DNA of 64,000 nt from NCBI GenBank assembly GCA_009741485.1, contig CM019236.1, forward strand, positions 58,942,855-59,006,854, written 5' to 3'. Each line of letters starts with the position of its first letter. The stretch's first letter is position 1. The position numbers and the translations under genes were made by a program. This stretch comes from Malurus cyaneus samueli. Lineage: Eukaryota > Chordata > Aves > Passeriformes > Maluridae. Positions 1 through 13,000 of this stretch are shown piece after piece. The notes beneath the pieces are model-generated. The model saw only the letters and a program-made list of their open reading frames with translations, was not told the DNA's origin and searched no databases.

Positions 1-1680
1 CATCAAAGGTCATCAAGAACTATCAACAGCCATTTACAGAGCATCAGCCCCCAACATCATCCCTGGTATGGTCAGAAGTACCTCGTTTAGGAAAAGAAAG
101 ATAAGAAGGAAGACCTAATTAGCAACAGAGGAGAAGAAATCCAGATGCAGTACGAACCCAAATACTGAAAACTGTGCAACGTTGGACCAATGAACATTAA
201 ACTCGTAGAGTTCTAGGAGTTTTGATTGTATAAAGTTTGGGGAAAATCTTGTAAAATTTTTGTGTCCTAGAATGATTTTCTCTGCACTCATGGGCTATGT
301 GTGGATGAGATTATTTCTGTGGCACATCCTGGCCAGAACAACATTCTGTCCAGTAAACAAAGTAACACCTTGGCTTTCTAACATTAAAAATGTTGTTGGA
401 GAGTTTTTGTTTTTCTCGTAGTTTCGGTGAAAAGCACATAAACCAAACAAAACCCCATACTAGCCACTATGAATAAAACTGAGCTAAATCAAGCCAAAAT
501 CAGCCCAGCAGGAATGCTCTCTTCCTACTTTCTTCTTAAATACGATTCAGAGAAGAATACTACACCGATTTACCAATCAGAGGTTATCTCAGTTTAAGTC
601 CATGTTTTGCTGGCCCAAAGTCAACTCCTCTATTTGACACACTGTAGACCTTTGCAGGAATCCACTCTCCTTTTTTGCCACTCGGATTGTTTGAAGTCAG
701 CTACAGCCCCAGTTTGCCTCAGGTCCACAGGTCCCAAGACAAGCCATGTGCCCTCAGTTCACATCCCTTAGGAAATACATAAGTTAGGATCTAGAGCTGT
801 TAGAAAACATGTCAAAAATAAAGTGAAATTAGAGATAAACAGCCATCATGATTAGGCAGAGTGTACTCCTACCCTGTTAATGTAGGATAACAAATTAGGA
901 CAAGCAGATGATCCATCAACTATTTGACAGACACAGCCTGGAAAACAATGGGATGAGCAGGAACACTGCAAAATGAGACAAAAGCTCCTGCACATGGTGT
1001 GGATGGACTTAACATGCAGCTGTACAGGCTGGAGGCCAGAGGGATTAAAAGCAGCTTTGCAGGATGTTTTCAGTGAAAAAAAAAGGAATCAGTTATTCTA
1101 GTCTTTCTTAGTTAATAAAAAAAAAAAAAGAAATAAAAAGAAAAAAGAAACCCCTCAGCCTTTGTGGTCTCTTTCTCTTTCTTGTAGTGGATAAGGTGCA
1201 CCTGCTCTGACACATTGCAGCTGCAGCCTGTGGTCAGGCTACTGTCAAAAGAACGAAGGGTCTTTTGTGGTCTCTGTCCCTTATCTCGAGAGCTGAGGCC
1301 CTGCTTTTTTGACTTCACCTGCTCCATGCCTTGTCAGACCTGACTCACGCCAACGTACGCGCAATCCGAGCTGTTGGCAGTGGGAAACGCAGGGCTGAAG
1401 CCAGCACAAATTATAACTGGGGTCTTCCAGGAGCCCCACAGCAAGAGGTGCAGTGGACACAGGCTGAAACAAAGGAAATTAGATACATTAAAAACACTGG
1501 GTGATCCGATACTAGAACTGGTTGCTTAGAAAAGTTGTGAAATCTTCTTTGTTGGAAAAAAGCATAATTTACCTGGAAAAAGGTATGAGTAATATCTATC
1601 TGTAAATGCTTTGCGCAGAGAGTTGGGCTAGGTGAACTTCAGAGGACACTTTACAGACTGAAGTAATCTATATTTATATG
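1..1680. other. Intergenic, nothing recognised
   Basis: AT-rich sequence with a short A-rich run near 1118-1145. Small open frames on both strands lack homology I can recognise, codon bias or splice context. No gene supported. Confidence 0.5.
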
Positions 1681-1689
1681 AACCAAGGA

Positions 1690-4440
1690 CACTCCTGGGT
1701 GTTATTTGCTCTACAGGGATCATCTGAGGTCATTGAGAAATGTAATTAGCAGCAGAAAGGTCATTGAAGGTCAGCTGATTCCCATTGCCTGACCATGAGT
1801 CATTTCAGGTCAAACTCAGAGACAACAATCTGTACAAGACATCATGTAAGATCAATCACAATCCCTATTTTTTTGCCTACTATATAAAGTCTAGTCAGTG
1901 CAGTGAATTTCACTGGAGTGATCTGAGGTCCACCTCAGTACCAATTGCACATGACAATATCCCAAGTATTTTCTCCAGAGTCAGCTGATGTTTATTGCAT
2001 ATACAAACACTTGTCAAGGGGATCATTTGAAACAAACAAAGGATTTGTGTGGTGCATAGGAGTCTAACCTATGAAGTGAACCTGAGATCCATTACATCAC
2101 TAGAAATGATTCCTGGCCTTTGCAGCCTGAGGTTAATTGACATGAGAGCCACTTATCCATTTGGAGGTGCTAGGATCCAATCAGTGAGAGATTTTAAGGT
2201 GCAAACAACACCAAGTGCTGGTTTAACAATACTGACTTTAGTTTGTAATATTTAGTGAATGGGGGAAAGAGCAAAAGGGAGAGAGGGAGAAGGAGTGCAC
2301 TGCCTGTGGATCCAGCAGCACCCCATTGGTCCATCTTCACCCTCAGCTCCTTCATGGTGGAGCAGGGGGACCCAATTTGTTCTTCTCTTGGCAAGCTCTG
2401 CACAGGAAGGGGTGCTGGGTGTGCAAGGTCTGCCAACAATTCTCAAATCTTTTCACTATTTACATATTTTAGCAAACAAAGGAATAATTCCTTATTGACT
2501 GCAAGCTACATAGTTCTCTTATTAATTAATATTCTGTCTTATATTGATTGAATTAATCCCTTGCTTCTTATGCTAATTGGCCCACATACTCACTCTTTCT
2601 CTTCTTTTGAGTCAGTGGGTTTCTAGAGCTGGTGATCCCAGATCCCCCTGCAGGAATCACCTTTTATCCCATTGAAGCTGATTCAGCACCGTTGCTGAAT
2701 TGGCTTTGCTGGTTTCTTCATTACCGTGGGAGTTCTGCCAAATGCCCTTGTGGCCCATTAATTCTGTATTTTTTGTACCCACTATCACTGGTACATCCTT
2801 CTTCCTAAGCTTTGTTAACCTCTCCCTAGTCCTAACACGCAGATGACAGTAGCACCTTTATGCAGCCCAAGTTCCAGTACCCACAGAGGCAAATTTGGGG
2901 AGCTGTGCTGGTGGTTGCAGATGCCACCTGTCCCATTACTTGGGGTGATCTTTATTTAGTCAGCGATAAGCATATGAGCAGTTGAGTTTTTTTCACACAG
3001 TCTGTCACTGTGAGGAAAATTTGTCTGGATGCGTTAACCAGGATGTGGTTCTTACTTCTGCCAGTCCTGGAAGTAGCCCCTTCCTGTCACAAATTCACCC
3101 TCTGTGTGGCCTTAACAGTGTTTGAGACAGCTAACTGTGCTCTTCAACTTCTAACAGGAGATCACTCTAGGCCAATTATCAACCCCTACTTCCACCTAAA
3201 AGGTAATTTGAAATCAACTTTTAGTAACAGTTGGAGCTCTAAATATCATTTAAGATGAACATGAGATACAAATAACTGCTCAGGGTCACTGAGCAAATGC
3301 GAATTAATTAGCTGGCCCGTGATCACTGGAGGTCACCATTACTTCTCAGGAAGGCCATTTGAGATCAGCTGGAGGGCTGAAAACTGCTGTAGGTGAGCCT
3401 GAGGGCCAGCTAACCTATCACATAGGGCTTGTGTGGCATCATCCTGAGGCCCAGGTGTGTGCAAGGTGTTCTTTGAGGTTGGCCAGGCTCTTGTTTGGAG
3501 CCTAGGATTGATTGTCTGAGGTGAACCCAACATACATTTGAGCTCCACAGAGGTCCTTTAAAGTTGCCACTCTTCTCCTTTGGAGAGGAACAAATATTTA
3601 AAGACTGTTTGGTATCCAGTTAAGCAGTCAGGGTTCATTTTAGGTCAACCAGAGGCTATTAGGATTCATCTGAGGTCAGTGCTGCCTTTGTTCAGTGCCC
3701 AGAAGTCATTTAGGGTAAACCTGAGATCCAGTTAATTGTTTGGTTGTCATTTGATGTCAACCTGCCCCTCATTTGGTGCCAAGAGGTCAATCACAGTCCT
3801 TGACTCCTGTCTGAGGTCATCTGAGTTCAATCTGAGATGCAGCTCTCACTGCAGGGTGATCTGAGTTCAACCCTCATGGTTGTGGCACAGGCCAGTTCAA
3901 TAAACATGAGTTTAAATAATTTGTGGGAGTCACTCCAGGTCCAGTTGGCTTCGTTTTTGAGCCCCAAGGCTGGTCTGAGTCAGCATGCTAGCAAATTAGA
4001 TAACAGGATTGGGGGTCACCTTGGGACAGCAGGATAGCCAGCGATCTGCTTGGGGTCAGCTAGGGTCAGTGCCTGGGGTCAGCTTTACACCCAGTAAATT
4101 GCCCAGGGTCACACTGGTGCTCGTTTTCATTCAATAAGTTTTTTGAAGTCCTATTCAGAACAAATTAACACACGGATTTGTCATCTGATACCAACCTTAA
4201 TTCCAATTAGCTACACCAAGTAATCACTGAGGGTCAGCCTGGGCTCCTTTAATCTAGAGGTCACCTGAAGTTAATCCAGACCACACTTCTTTACAGTCAC
4301 TTGAGGACAGCCTTGTATCCATTTAGTAGAACAGGAGGAATACGTGGCCATTCCCAGCTGACCACCATGGACATCTCCTTGACCAGCTGCAGACCCGTTT
4401 CCTGCTCAGACATTTTCAGAGGTCACAAAACACTTCAGGT
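1690..4440 (+). repeat. Decayed tandem repeat rich in AGGTCA/GGGTCA
   Basis: The stretch repeats variants of a phrase like GAGGTCAnnyTGAGATCCAG with irregular spacing. Exact AGGTCA occurs at 1727, 1758, 1768, 1807, 3330, 3642, 3673, 3784, 3814, 4258 and 4420. GGGTCA occurs at 3283, 4013, 4053, 4063, 4076, 4106 and 4231. All are on the plus strand. About one chance hit of each would be expected. It is best explained as an old minisatellite. The middle (about 2190-3000) lacks the motif and looks inserted. The motif is also the nuclear-receptor half-site. Confidence 0.75.
2190..3000. mobile_element. Possible retroelement (LTR-like) insertion in the repeat
   Basis: This segment lacks the flanking AGGTCA motif and has a different composition: a purine-rich start (GGGGGAAAGAGCAAAAGGG), then pyrimidine-rich parts with CCCCCTGCAGGAATCACC. 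It resembles avian endogenous retrovirus LTR sequence. Ends were not resolved and no target-site duplication was established. Confidence 0.35.
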
Positions 4441-7400
4441 TGCATAGGTGGGGTGCTCTGAGGAGAAGCTTCTCTCTTTTCATCATCAGGTGAGACACCA
4501 GCCCACCTGAGTGTCCTGTATGAATGTGTTTTGTACCCTTGCTGCTTCCTTCTACAGACTGCAGAAACAGGATGGCATGGGCAGTATCTCTGTGGGAGAA
4601 GAGTTCAGTCAGGAAAAAAAGCAGGAGAAAGGCTCAGAAGTCAGAGTCTGCTCTCGGTGCTTCAGCCTCCCCCCTCTTCCTTGTCTCTCTCTTCTCCTTT
4701 CATCTCCTCCTCCATTCTGCCAGCCATGTGTAGGTTGGACTACCTGCAAAGTGTCAAATCTAGATAATTTTATTTTCAATGACAACCTGAGAAATTGAAG
4801 GTTTGAGCCATTTACCTAAATCTTTGACACCAAGGACACACTCAGACTTCTTTAGGCAACAAAGTCACTTCTTTCCTGAGAAACTTTTCTCTGATTTTTC
4901 TTCTTGAGCCTTAAATGCTTTATCCAAACTGAATATTAAGATCTAAATAGACCCAGGATATTTTAAAACACTGGTCTGTTTTCTGTTCTGCACACAGAAC
5001 CAATGCCAGGGATGGAAATGGACAGAGCATTATAACTGTTTACACACTCCTCAATGCCAAAGAGGACAATATTTTTTGTTTAGTTTTAGTTTGAAATTTT
5101 TCTCCCATAGCAGTAGTTACCATAAACTGGGAAATCAAACTGTCTTCCAGAATAAGTCAGTGTGTGACAAAGACAGCAAAGAAAAGCTGAAAAGCGTAAC
5201 AAATCTTGCAAATGATGCATCAATAAGGTAAACACTGACTATTCTGGTGTGACCACAATTGATGAGAAGGCCCATGTCAATCTCTGGGAACAATTTTTCA
5301 GCAAAAAGTGACTATTAGGAGGCATCAGCCTCAGGAGGCACCAGCCTCCTAATAACAGAAATAGATATAAAGGTAGCAGATGGGACAATGAAAGTCAATG
5401 GAGGGCATTGATGTCAGCTCCTTGTTTACACTAATGGCTAGTGTAAACAGTTTTCACACAGAACTAAAATTACAGTAAAAAATAGGACTGTCATATTAAG
5501 GCAGTGGTATTAATTATTCTAAAATCTGCAGCAGTGATTTGATTTACTAAATACCAAGTTTTCTCAGAATTGAGCTTGCATCTCAATAAAAAAAAATCCA
5601 GAGTTTACTGAATAACTAGTAAATAAATTATGTACTTTCTTCTTCTGTAAATAAATTTTGACTCATGAGAAAGGTGTAGAAGTATTCTTGCTGTAAGTAT
5701 ATTGACGACAAGAACAGAAACTAATGCTACTACAGAAATAAACAAAAGAGGAGCTGGAAACCACATGATAAATGTAGAACAGGTGTTTATTACTTTGAGA
5801 TTAGAAACAAAAATAACTCCATTATTCTTTGTATGTTGCTTTCACTTTTTTCCCTTAGTGCTCAAAAAACATGTTATTTCATTTTGCACCTATCAAGAAC
5901 AAACACATTGTGAAAGTGTTTCTTTATTCTTCTGAAAATCTATGAAATAGATTGACAAAACTACAACAAATACAAATCCATTTCTAGGAAATACATGTGC
6001 AATATCCCTTCTGATTTTATAACAATAGAACCCAATGAATAACTCCATATACACCACACTATGAAAAAAAGAAGCCCCTGAGTATGAGGTTTACGATTTG
6101 TGCATATTTTTCATATGTTCAAGCGACATCTCCAATGAAGCAGGTGCCAAATAACATTTTGCTGTGGATATCCCAACTGAATTCTTAGTAAGCTTCTTTT
6201 AATTCATATTAAATATGAGCTTATAAAACACTCTGGTGGGTTTTTTGTTTTGTTCTCTCAAAACTTTACTCTCTGACTTACTTGAACAAAGTAAACAGGT
6301 ATTTTTTTTTTCCAGAACCTACCAGAATATAAAAGAAATCCCCATATGTGCTTTTCAGCATAAAAAAAATGTTGAAGGTAATAATCAGAAAACCCTATGG
6401 TTTGGTTTGACATACAAGATTTCCTTTCCCACTAGCGGTCAACATAGAAATCAAAAGACAATTCAAAGAATGCACAGAATTAAAGTAGAAAGACATCAAG
6501 AAGTCAAAAGAAATTAAAAAAAAATCAAGTTATTTTCATTCTAATTTATTACTGAATTTTCAAAATGGAGGGGAGAAAGATTTTTAACCAAATACTGAAT
6601 TACAGTTGGTGAATGTGAATAAGCCCTCCCAGAAATGCAGTAAGAAAGGTGAGACATAATTTATCAGCCAGCAGAATTACTGGATTTTTTTGACTTAGTA
6701 TCTCCATGCACGGGAAAATATAAAGGACAAAAATATACAATGAAACAATTTGCAATGCCTCCTTTTCTTGTTTCATCCACTTAATATGCCATGCTGAACA
6801 AAATTAAATAGCTACCATATTAAATAAACTACATGTTAACACAGACTAGTATCTTGCAAGGATCCCCAGTTTCAGTGGAAAGTAGTATGTGCCTTGACAG
6901 ATACTGACAAGAAGGAATGAGATTAATCTACACTGAGCTAGCTGCACATTGTGAGAATTCACACAAGTATTGCTACAAATGCAGGAGCCACCCACTCTTG
7001 CAGGGAACAGGATCGTTGCCAAGAAAATAGGGTTTGTGCATATCTTCAAAACTTGTAAGGAAATGAAAGGCCCAGCCTGCTGTAGAGTTTATTATTTGTG
7101 CATAATATATAAGTATGTTCTGGATTTATGGCAACATTTGAGGAGAACAATACCATCAGGGTAGGAGTTACACTGTCTTCGATTTTAAAGACATATTTGT
7201 GTGTCTTTAACTTATCATTTGACTTAACTGAATTTAAGGGCATACTAATAGTTAGAGATTCTTTAGGGCAAGGTCTTCTTTAAAGTGTATATGTATTCAT
7301 GTAAACACATGTCTCCCTAAAGTCAGATTTTAAAATGATAAACACAGGAAGCAAAATAACTACCTTGCAGACAAATGGACCAAAATTCATCTTCAGTCTG

Positions 7401-8457
7401 CAGAGATGCAATTAAACTCTCTTTCACAGACAAGCTAAGTTTCCGATATATTGACTTGCTCCCAAAAGAAAAGTCAAAGCAAGTTATGTATTTGGAAAAG
7501 TATAATAAGAAAAAATGGGGAGATTTTCTATAAAAATTGTTTTTTAAGAATGAAAAACCCAAGAGGAACCTCTTCTGAATGCTCTCAGAAACTGAAAATA
7601 TCCCAGCTAAACATTGTGTAGATGATTGCTTCAATGACTGTTTACAATGCTGATTACTTCCACATCAGTATCATAATCAATATAAAAACTGGTAACATGT
7701 AACTTCCAAATCCTATATGTATATGTAGACACTTACTAAATTAATCACAGATCATAATAAGAAGCCCCCTTACATATTAACATTTACTGTCAGCTGTAAG
7801 GGAAATACAATTTTGTTTTCTATTCAAGTATAATATTTTCTAATGACTGACATTTGAACATTAGGGTTTTATAGTCGACCAAGGTATAAAGAAGTTTAAA
7901 AGCTTAGTGTGATCTGTAATACAAGTTGTGTTAGAAATATTTCTGCTGAACTTGTTTTCAATCTTTACAAAAATTACATTGCACAGATAGATTGTTTTTT
8001 CTGTTCCCTGAACATCAGCTGTAATCAGAGAACATCAGTACAAACAAATGTGGATGCTGCAAAATGTAATTGCACCATTGTTAGACAACAATGAAAGTCA
8101 ATGAAAGTGTTGTTAGACAACAGTTCTATGTTCAGCCTGATATCGACAAGTTAAATACCAAATGGAATATACTATTCTTTGTGACTTCTAAAATCTTTCT
8201 TCCAATTTCAACTTTAAAGCATTCAGAATCTAAAATATTATAAAGAAAGGCAAGTCCTAAAAATCCAATGATGTTCTTTGTTTGTATTAAAGACCACAGA
8301 ATAATCAACTTTATCAACTCAAAGTGAGAAAAATTTATGCTTGTGTGTCCAATAATCTGCTGCTTTACTGTACAATTTTTTTATACATGAAAAGGATTCA
8401 AGGGAGAAGTTCCTAGAAATTTTTTCAGTCTGTCATGAATATTATTTAAATCACAAA
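4441..8457. other. Intergenic / 3' flank, no gene recognised
   Basis: AT-rich unique sequence with short homopolymers and a small inverted repeat at 5314-5353. Open frames are short and scattered on both strands. I see no exon with family similarity. Confidence 0.5.
5314..5353. repeat. Inverted repeat, 10-bp arms
   Basis: ATTAGGAGGC at 5314-5323 pairs perfectly with GCCTCCTAAT at 5344-5353. The 20-base loop contains a second smaller palindrome (GCCTC/GAGGC). It could form a hairpin; no function is evident. Confidence 0.6.
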
Positions 8458-8463
8458 TTTATT
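8458..8463 (-). promoter_or_regulatory. TRPM6: Candidate TRPM6 polyadenylation signal
   Basis: AATAAA on the minus strand (TTTATT on plus), in the unique sequence left of the duplicated block. If copy A and the 294-bp piece are removed, it lies about 0.5 kb after the stop codon, and it is the first such hexamer I see. No transcript evidence; tentative. Confidence 0.3.
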
Positions 8464-8978
8464 ACTCATACATTCTCAGTTTGTCTAGGCACCAAAATCA
8501 ATAATAAAGAAGAAGTAGTATTTCTGGAGAGCCTTCTACGGCCAAGAAAAGGTGAGCACTGGGCTGAGTGGGCTCTGACTGAAAATGGATGATTGGCACA
8601 TGTGCATACATTCATTTACTTACTAAAGAGCAGAAAGAAAAAAAAATTACTATCACTTGGAAATAAACTTGTCACAGTCATTTTCCTAAGAAAGCAGTTT
8701 GGAACCATGATCCACATTAAAAAAAAAAAAATAAAAAAAAAGGCACTGATGGGTCAGTTCATCAGCTAAGGGGTGACCTGTTCCTGGCAATTCATTGATC
8801 TGAACAAGAGCAAGGAAGGGGAGTATATAAAGCTAAATTTTTTTCATTCCTTGTCTATAGGGTCTAGGCAAGGCAGATGTGTGCTGCACTCCATCACCTG
8901 TACTTAGGAATTTTGGGCAGACCCTTGGCAGTTATAAGGGACAGGCTTCCATGCCTGCAAACACATGGGCTCTCTGCT

Positions 8979-9097
8979 TCACAGCTGTGTATCACATCCG
9001 AAGGCTCATCAGTATCATCAGCTTCTCTGGAGCTCATTTCCATCTCTATTTTGAAGCGCGACCGACAGTTTCCAATGTGTAATCGCTTCTCTCAAAT
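8979..9097 (-). pseudogene. TRPM6: Broken copy of TRPM6 last exon (copy A)
   Basis: Aligns end to end with 14420-14541 but lacks three single bases at different places, among them one in CTTCTTCTC and one in CACACTCC. The frame is lost early and reading stops soon after. The changes are single-base losses, not codon-aware substitutions, which suggests uncorrected sequencing error and not decay. It should not be annotated as a second gene. Confidence 0.85.
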
Positions 9098-9919
9098 CTG
9101 TGCAGAAAAATTCAACAATGCAGCCAAGTAAATGTTGAAAAGCACACACATCTCGAGCAGTGTTCACCAATAACGGATGGCAGTTTGTCTGATGTTTCCA
9201 GGAGAAAATCTGGAACAAGGAGTTGGGAGCCCTTGGAGGTTGGGGGACTCATGTGTGTGACCATATGAAACCTTCCCTGATTTCTCCCTCTACTATCTCC
9301 AGCTGCCCCAGACAAAAATAATCAAACCCAGTATAGACTTCAGTTCAGAATCAAGCGGCATATTTACTCTATGTAGGCAATGAACGGAAGGAGCTTTCTC
9401 TTCTGAAAAAATTGGTAGCTGAAAAGCCACCCAGAAAGCATTCTATTTGGCTTTCAGTCCTTCAATCTGCCACACATCAAACAGAAGCACATTCTACCAA
9501 ATATAATGTGAAAAACAGCAATCCAAGTAAGCATAAACAGGGGCAGGAAACCTCCAGTGAATTTTCCCCCAGTTAATGCATTGCAAATTTTCTATTCTTA
9601 CGCTTTCTCATTCTAAAAACGATTGGATGCTATCTGTATGATGATCTGGAAAAACTAGATACCATTTATCAAAGAAAGGGAAACAATTCCTTGGGAAGAA
9701 GTTTTTATGCTGAATGCCAACAAGATCGGTGATGAGCTCCCTCCTACATGGATGGTAGGCCAAAAGCTATCCTTATATCTGCCTTTACACAGAAGACTAT
9801 GCCTACCAGAATCTATTAGATCAATAGTTTATTTATTTGTCTTTGTAGCACACTAGCCTTTACTTTGTTGCACTTAAAAAGTTATGCATGGATTAAAAAT
9901 TAATCTTTACTTTGCATAC

Positions 9920-10018
9920 CAGGAAGTTTCAGCTTCTGCGCAAGAATTACAACGATGTTTGCAATGAGTTTCTTATTGCATCTTCCTAGGTTTGCTGGTC
10001 CAAATACCATCTTTCGAC
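9920..10018 (-). pseudogene. TRPM6: Broken copy of TRPM6 exon 28 (copy A)
   Basis: Aligns with 15397-15503 but is eight bases shorter through several single-base losses. MVFGPANLG can still be read before the frame breaks. Splice-site dinucleotides are retained. Same interpretation as the broken last exon: low-accuracy duplicate sequence. Confidence 0.85.
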
Positions 10019-13000
10019 CTAAAGAAATATCTTAAAAATCAATGAATCTAATAAAGGAATTATAGTGAGCAGAGGGAGATTATGACTTTTTTTTTTTAAA
10101 TCAGAGTTAGCTCTCTTTATCAGACAATCTAAAGTTAATACACATTACACAATATTCTTAGATATGGGACAGAAAACTGTCAGTTCCAGAAAAAATTAGC
10201 CTACATGCACCCCACACTACTTCCTTTTTCTCTTAAAGGGAGTCAGGACAAGCCAGCAGTTCTTACTAAATGCTCAAAGGAAATCTGGGCACAGTGACAT
10301 TTTGATGACATAGGCTATTATCTGCAAGCTTCTGCTGCAGCCACCGCTCATTCCCGTCAAGCAAGTAGTTTGGTTCCAGTTTGATGGTGGGCATGGTAGA
10401 ACAAACCCTAAAGGATTTATTTCCACCTCATTAGAACCAGAAAGACAAAAGTGCAGAACCCTAGTCACAACATATGCAGCACAGAAAAATGGAAGAAGAA
10501 AGAAAAAATTAAAACCCTAGTGTCCACAGTATGCTGCTGACAAGCAAGGTTTTAAAAATTTACTGTCTTCTTTTCTTGTGATCATTATGTATCATCTCTA
10601 ACCAACACAGCAATGCTGCTAGGGGATCCATGAGGAAGTATATTGCATATTCTGAATTAAACTGCCACAACTACAAACAGAAGAAGCTATATCCACTCAC
10701 CCATTAGTACACATAAATACAACAGATTCTTTAAGGTAGTGTAAACCTCAGTGCTCATATTATTTGTATCGCGCACCATTGTTCTCAAGAATTGAGAACA
10801 ATGAACTGACAGTCAGACACTATGGAAAGAGCACACAGAAACCTTCCAAAGAAACTTTACAAATGCTAGTTATTTATTTTAATGATATGCCAAGTGGAAC
10901 TGCACATTTTAAAATCTGAAATCAATTACAACTCTGAGAGCTTAGAAAATATTTTAATTCTCTCAATCTAGCTGTAATTGCCACAAACAAAAATATTTTC
11001 TCTTAAAGAAAGCAGTGTTCAACATAAAACTCTCCCCTTTCACACAGGACAAACAGCATGAAAACCAAACTATATAAAGCTTGGTATATTTCTAATTTCT
11101 TGCAGAACATGGAGATCATGTGTCTCCTGATCCTGTGAAGGATTTACCTAATTCATCTTTTAATGCAATTAATACATCAAACAAGGAGAAGTTAATATCA
11201 ATCAAGAGCAATATATACCTTTTAAATGCATGGTCTGTTATTGAAATATAACCATTTCTATTGCTTCTGGATCTGATGAAATGCCATAGAAATTGAATAA
11301 TTTAATTATTTGCTTTTAGCAGTATAGGAATTAGGAAGGCTTTGCTATTTCAGCCACAAACCACTCTGTATTCTTCCTAATCTTAACCATTACTCCATGC
11401 TAGTGAAGCAAGTAACACAAGACAGAATTATATTTTCTCATGCTGTTTTGACAAAAAAGTTCTTTGTCTATAACATACATGAAGTAATCTTTCCTCTCTC
11501 TACAGTACTGCAATGTTTCAAGAGAAATAGTGCCTTTAAATTTGGTAAAACTTCTTCAAGAAAACTTGGGATATTGGAAATATACTGGGATAATTGTGAA
11601 ATTTATCAGAAGCTAGAAACCATAGCATGTAAAGACTAGGATGTAGTCTGAAATGAAAAAAATATTGAAGGCTGTTAAATTCTTTTTTCTCTATGTGTCA
11701 GTAGCAGGACCAGAAAGAAACATTTCAATTCCAAAACAAGAAAATTTTTTTAGGCAGTGATAATATAAAACCATTGAAACAGTACTCTGTTAATGGATCA
11801 GTTCTTTTCAGTCTGAAATTCAGAACACTCCTTTCCTCATCTCTGAATCTGGACCTAATATCTGTGACCACTTTACCACATTAACATGGTTTTGGACTTG
11901 CCAAGTAGTACATGTTAAAAAAAAGCATCTGGAATATTACTTTTAAGGTGATTCTTCTCAATATATGGCGAGTACCAAAGTCTGCAGGACAGTGTTAAAA
12001 CCTTGCTGCTTGCCTTGATTACATCTGTTTTAAAGGAAACTTTTGGAATCATGCCTGTACCATTTCATCACTTCACACATCCGTGCAGTGCTACATGGCC
12101 AGATCTTACACTGATTTACATCAGCTCAGATCTGCTGGATGTCACAGCCTTAGGCACTTCCCAAACAGATCTACTATGTTTGTCTTCATATTGATGCAAA
12201 ACCAAGTCAAAGCATTATCACAGAGCTAGAGGTCACACTGTGCCATCGCAAATTCCTTTCCAGCAGAATGCAGGATGCATGAAAAAAGCCTGACATGATA
12301 CCTGTGTCCTGGTCTTTTCTCTGTCAGATTTTTTGTGTTGGGGGATTGGACCAAGAAACACAAGAAGACTCCTGTGAGGAAGTTCTAGAAGCTTTCTCCT
12401 CTCCAGCAAAAGGAGCCCTACCCACTTGTTTTTAGAGCCATCCTTGTCTTGAGGTTGTTGACAGGCTGCTGGTCAGGCTTGGGCCAATTGCACAGGTTGT
12501 ACACCTCTGGTATACGATATGGTTTGTACTTGAGAAGAATTCAAATAATAAGTGGCCCACCATTTATTTTTAGGTTGTATAGTTATTGTTTCAGTATTCA
12601 TGCACTGGGGAAAAACAGAGCAGGAGTGTGAGGAGATGTAAGAAAAAAATGGAATCCAAGATCACAGTAAGAAGAACAGGTTGTTACTGTTGCTGTGTGT
12701 TGCCCAAAATGGAGAAAATAAGCTGTTCTCGAAAGGACTATTCTCTAATGAGAGACACTGTATGAAAAGGAGAGCAACCTTGCTCTGGTGAGAAAAACCT
12801 GGCCTTTGAGGACTGACTGACTGATTCAGAACAAAAAAAGGGGGAAGGCTTTGGCCCCCCACTCATGTTTGAAGCGATTGACTTTAAAGAGAATTGTTTC
12901 TGCGGGAGGAAGAGGCGCCCCCGCCCCATGTCTGAACAATGGATGTAGAAAGAAGCTGCGTTCTGCCAGGAGATTTGTGATAGGGAGTTAGCTTGGAGAA

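Noticed and set aside
2255..2551. 98-residue plus-strand open frame
   Set aside because: Lies in a segment that looks retroelement-derived, overlaps other frames on both strands and shows no domain.
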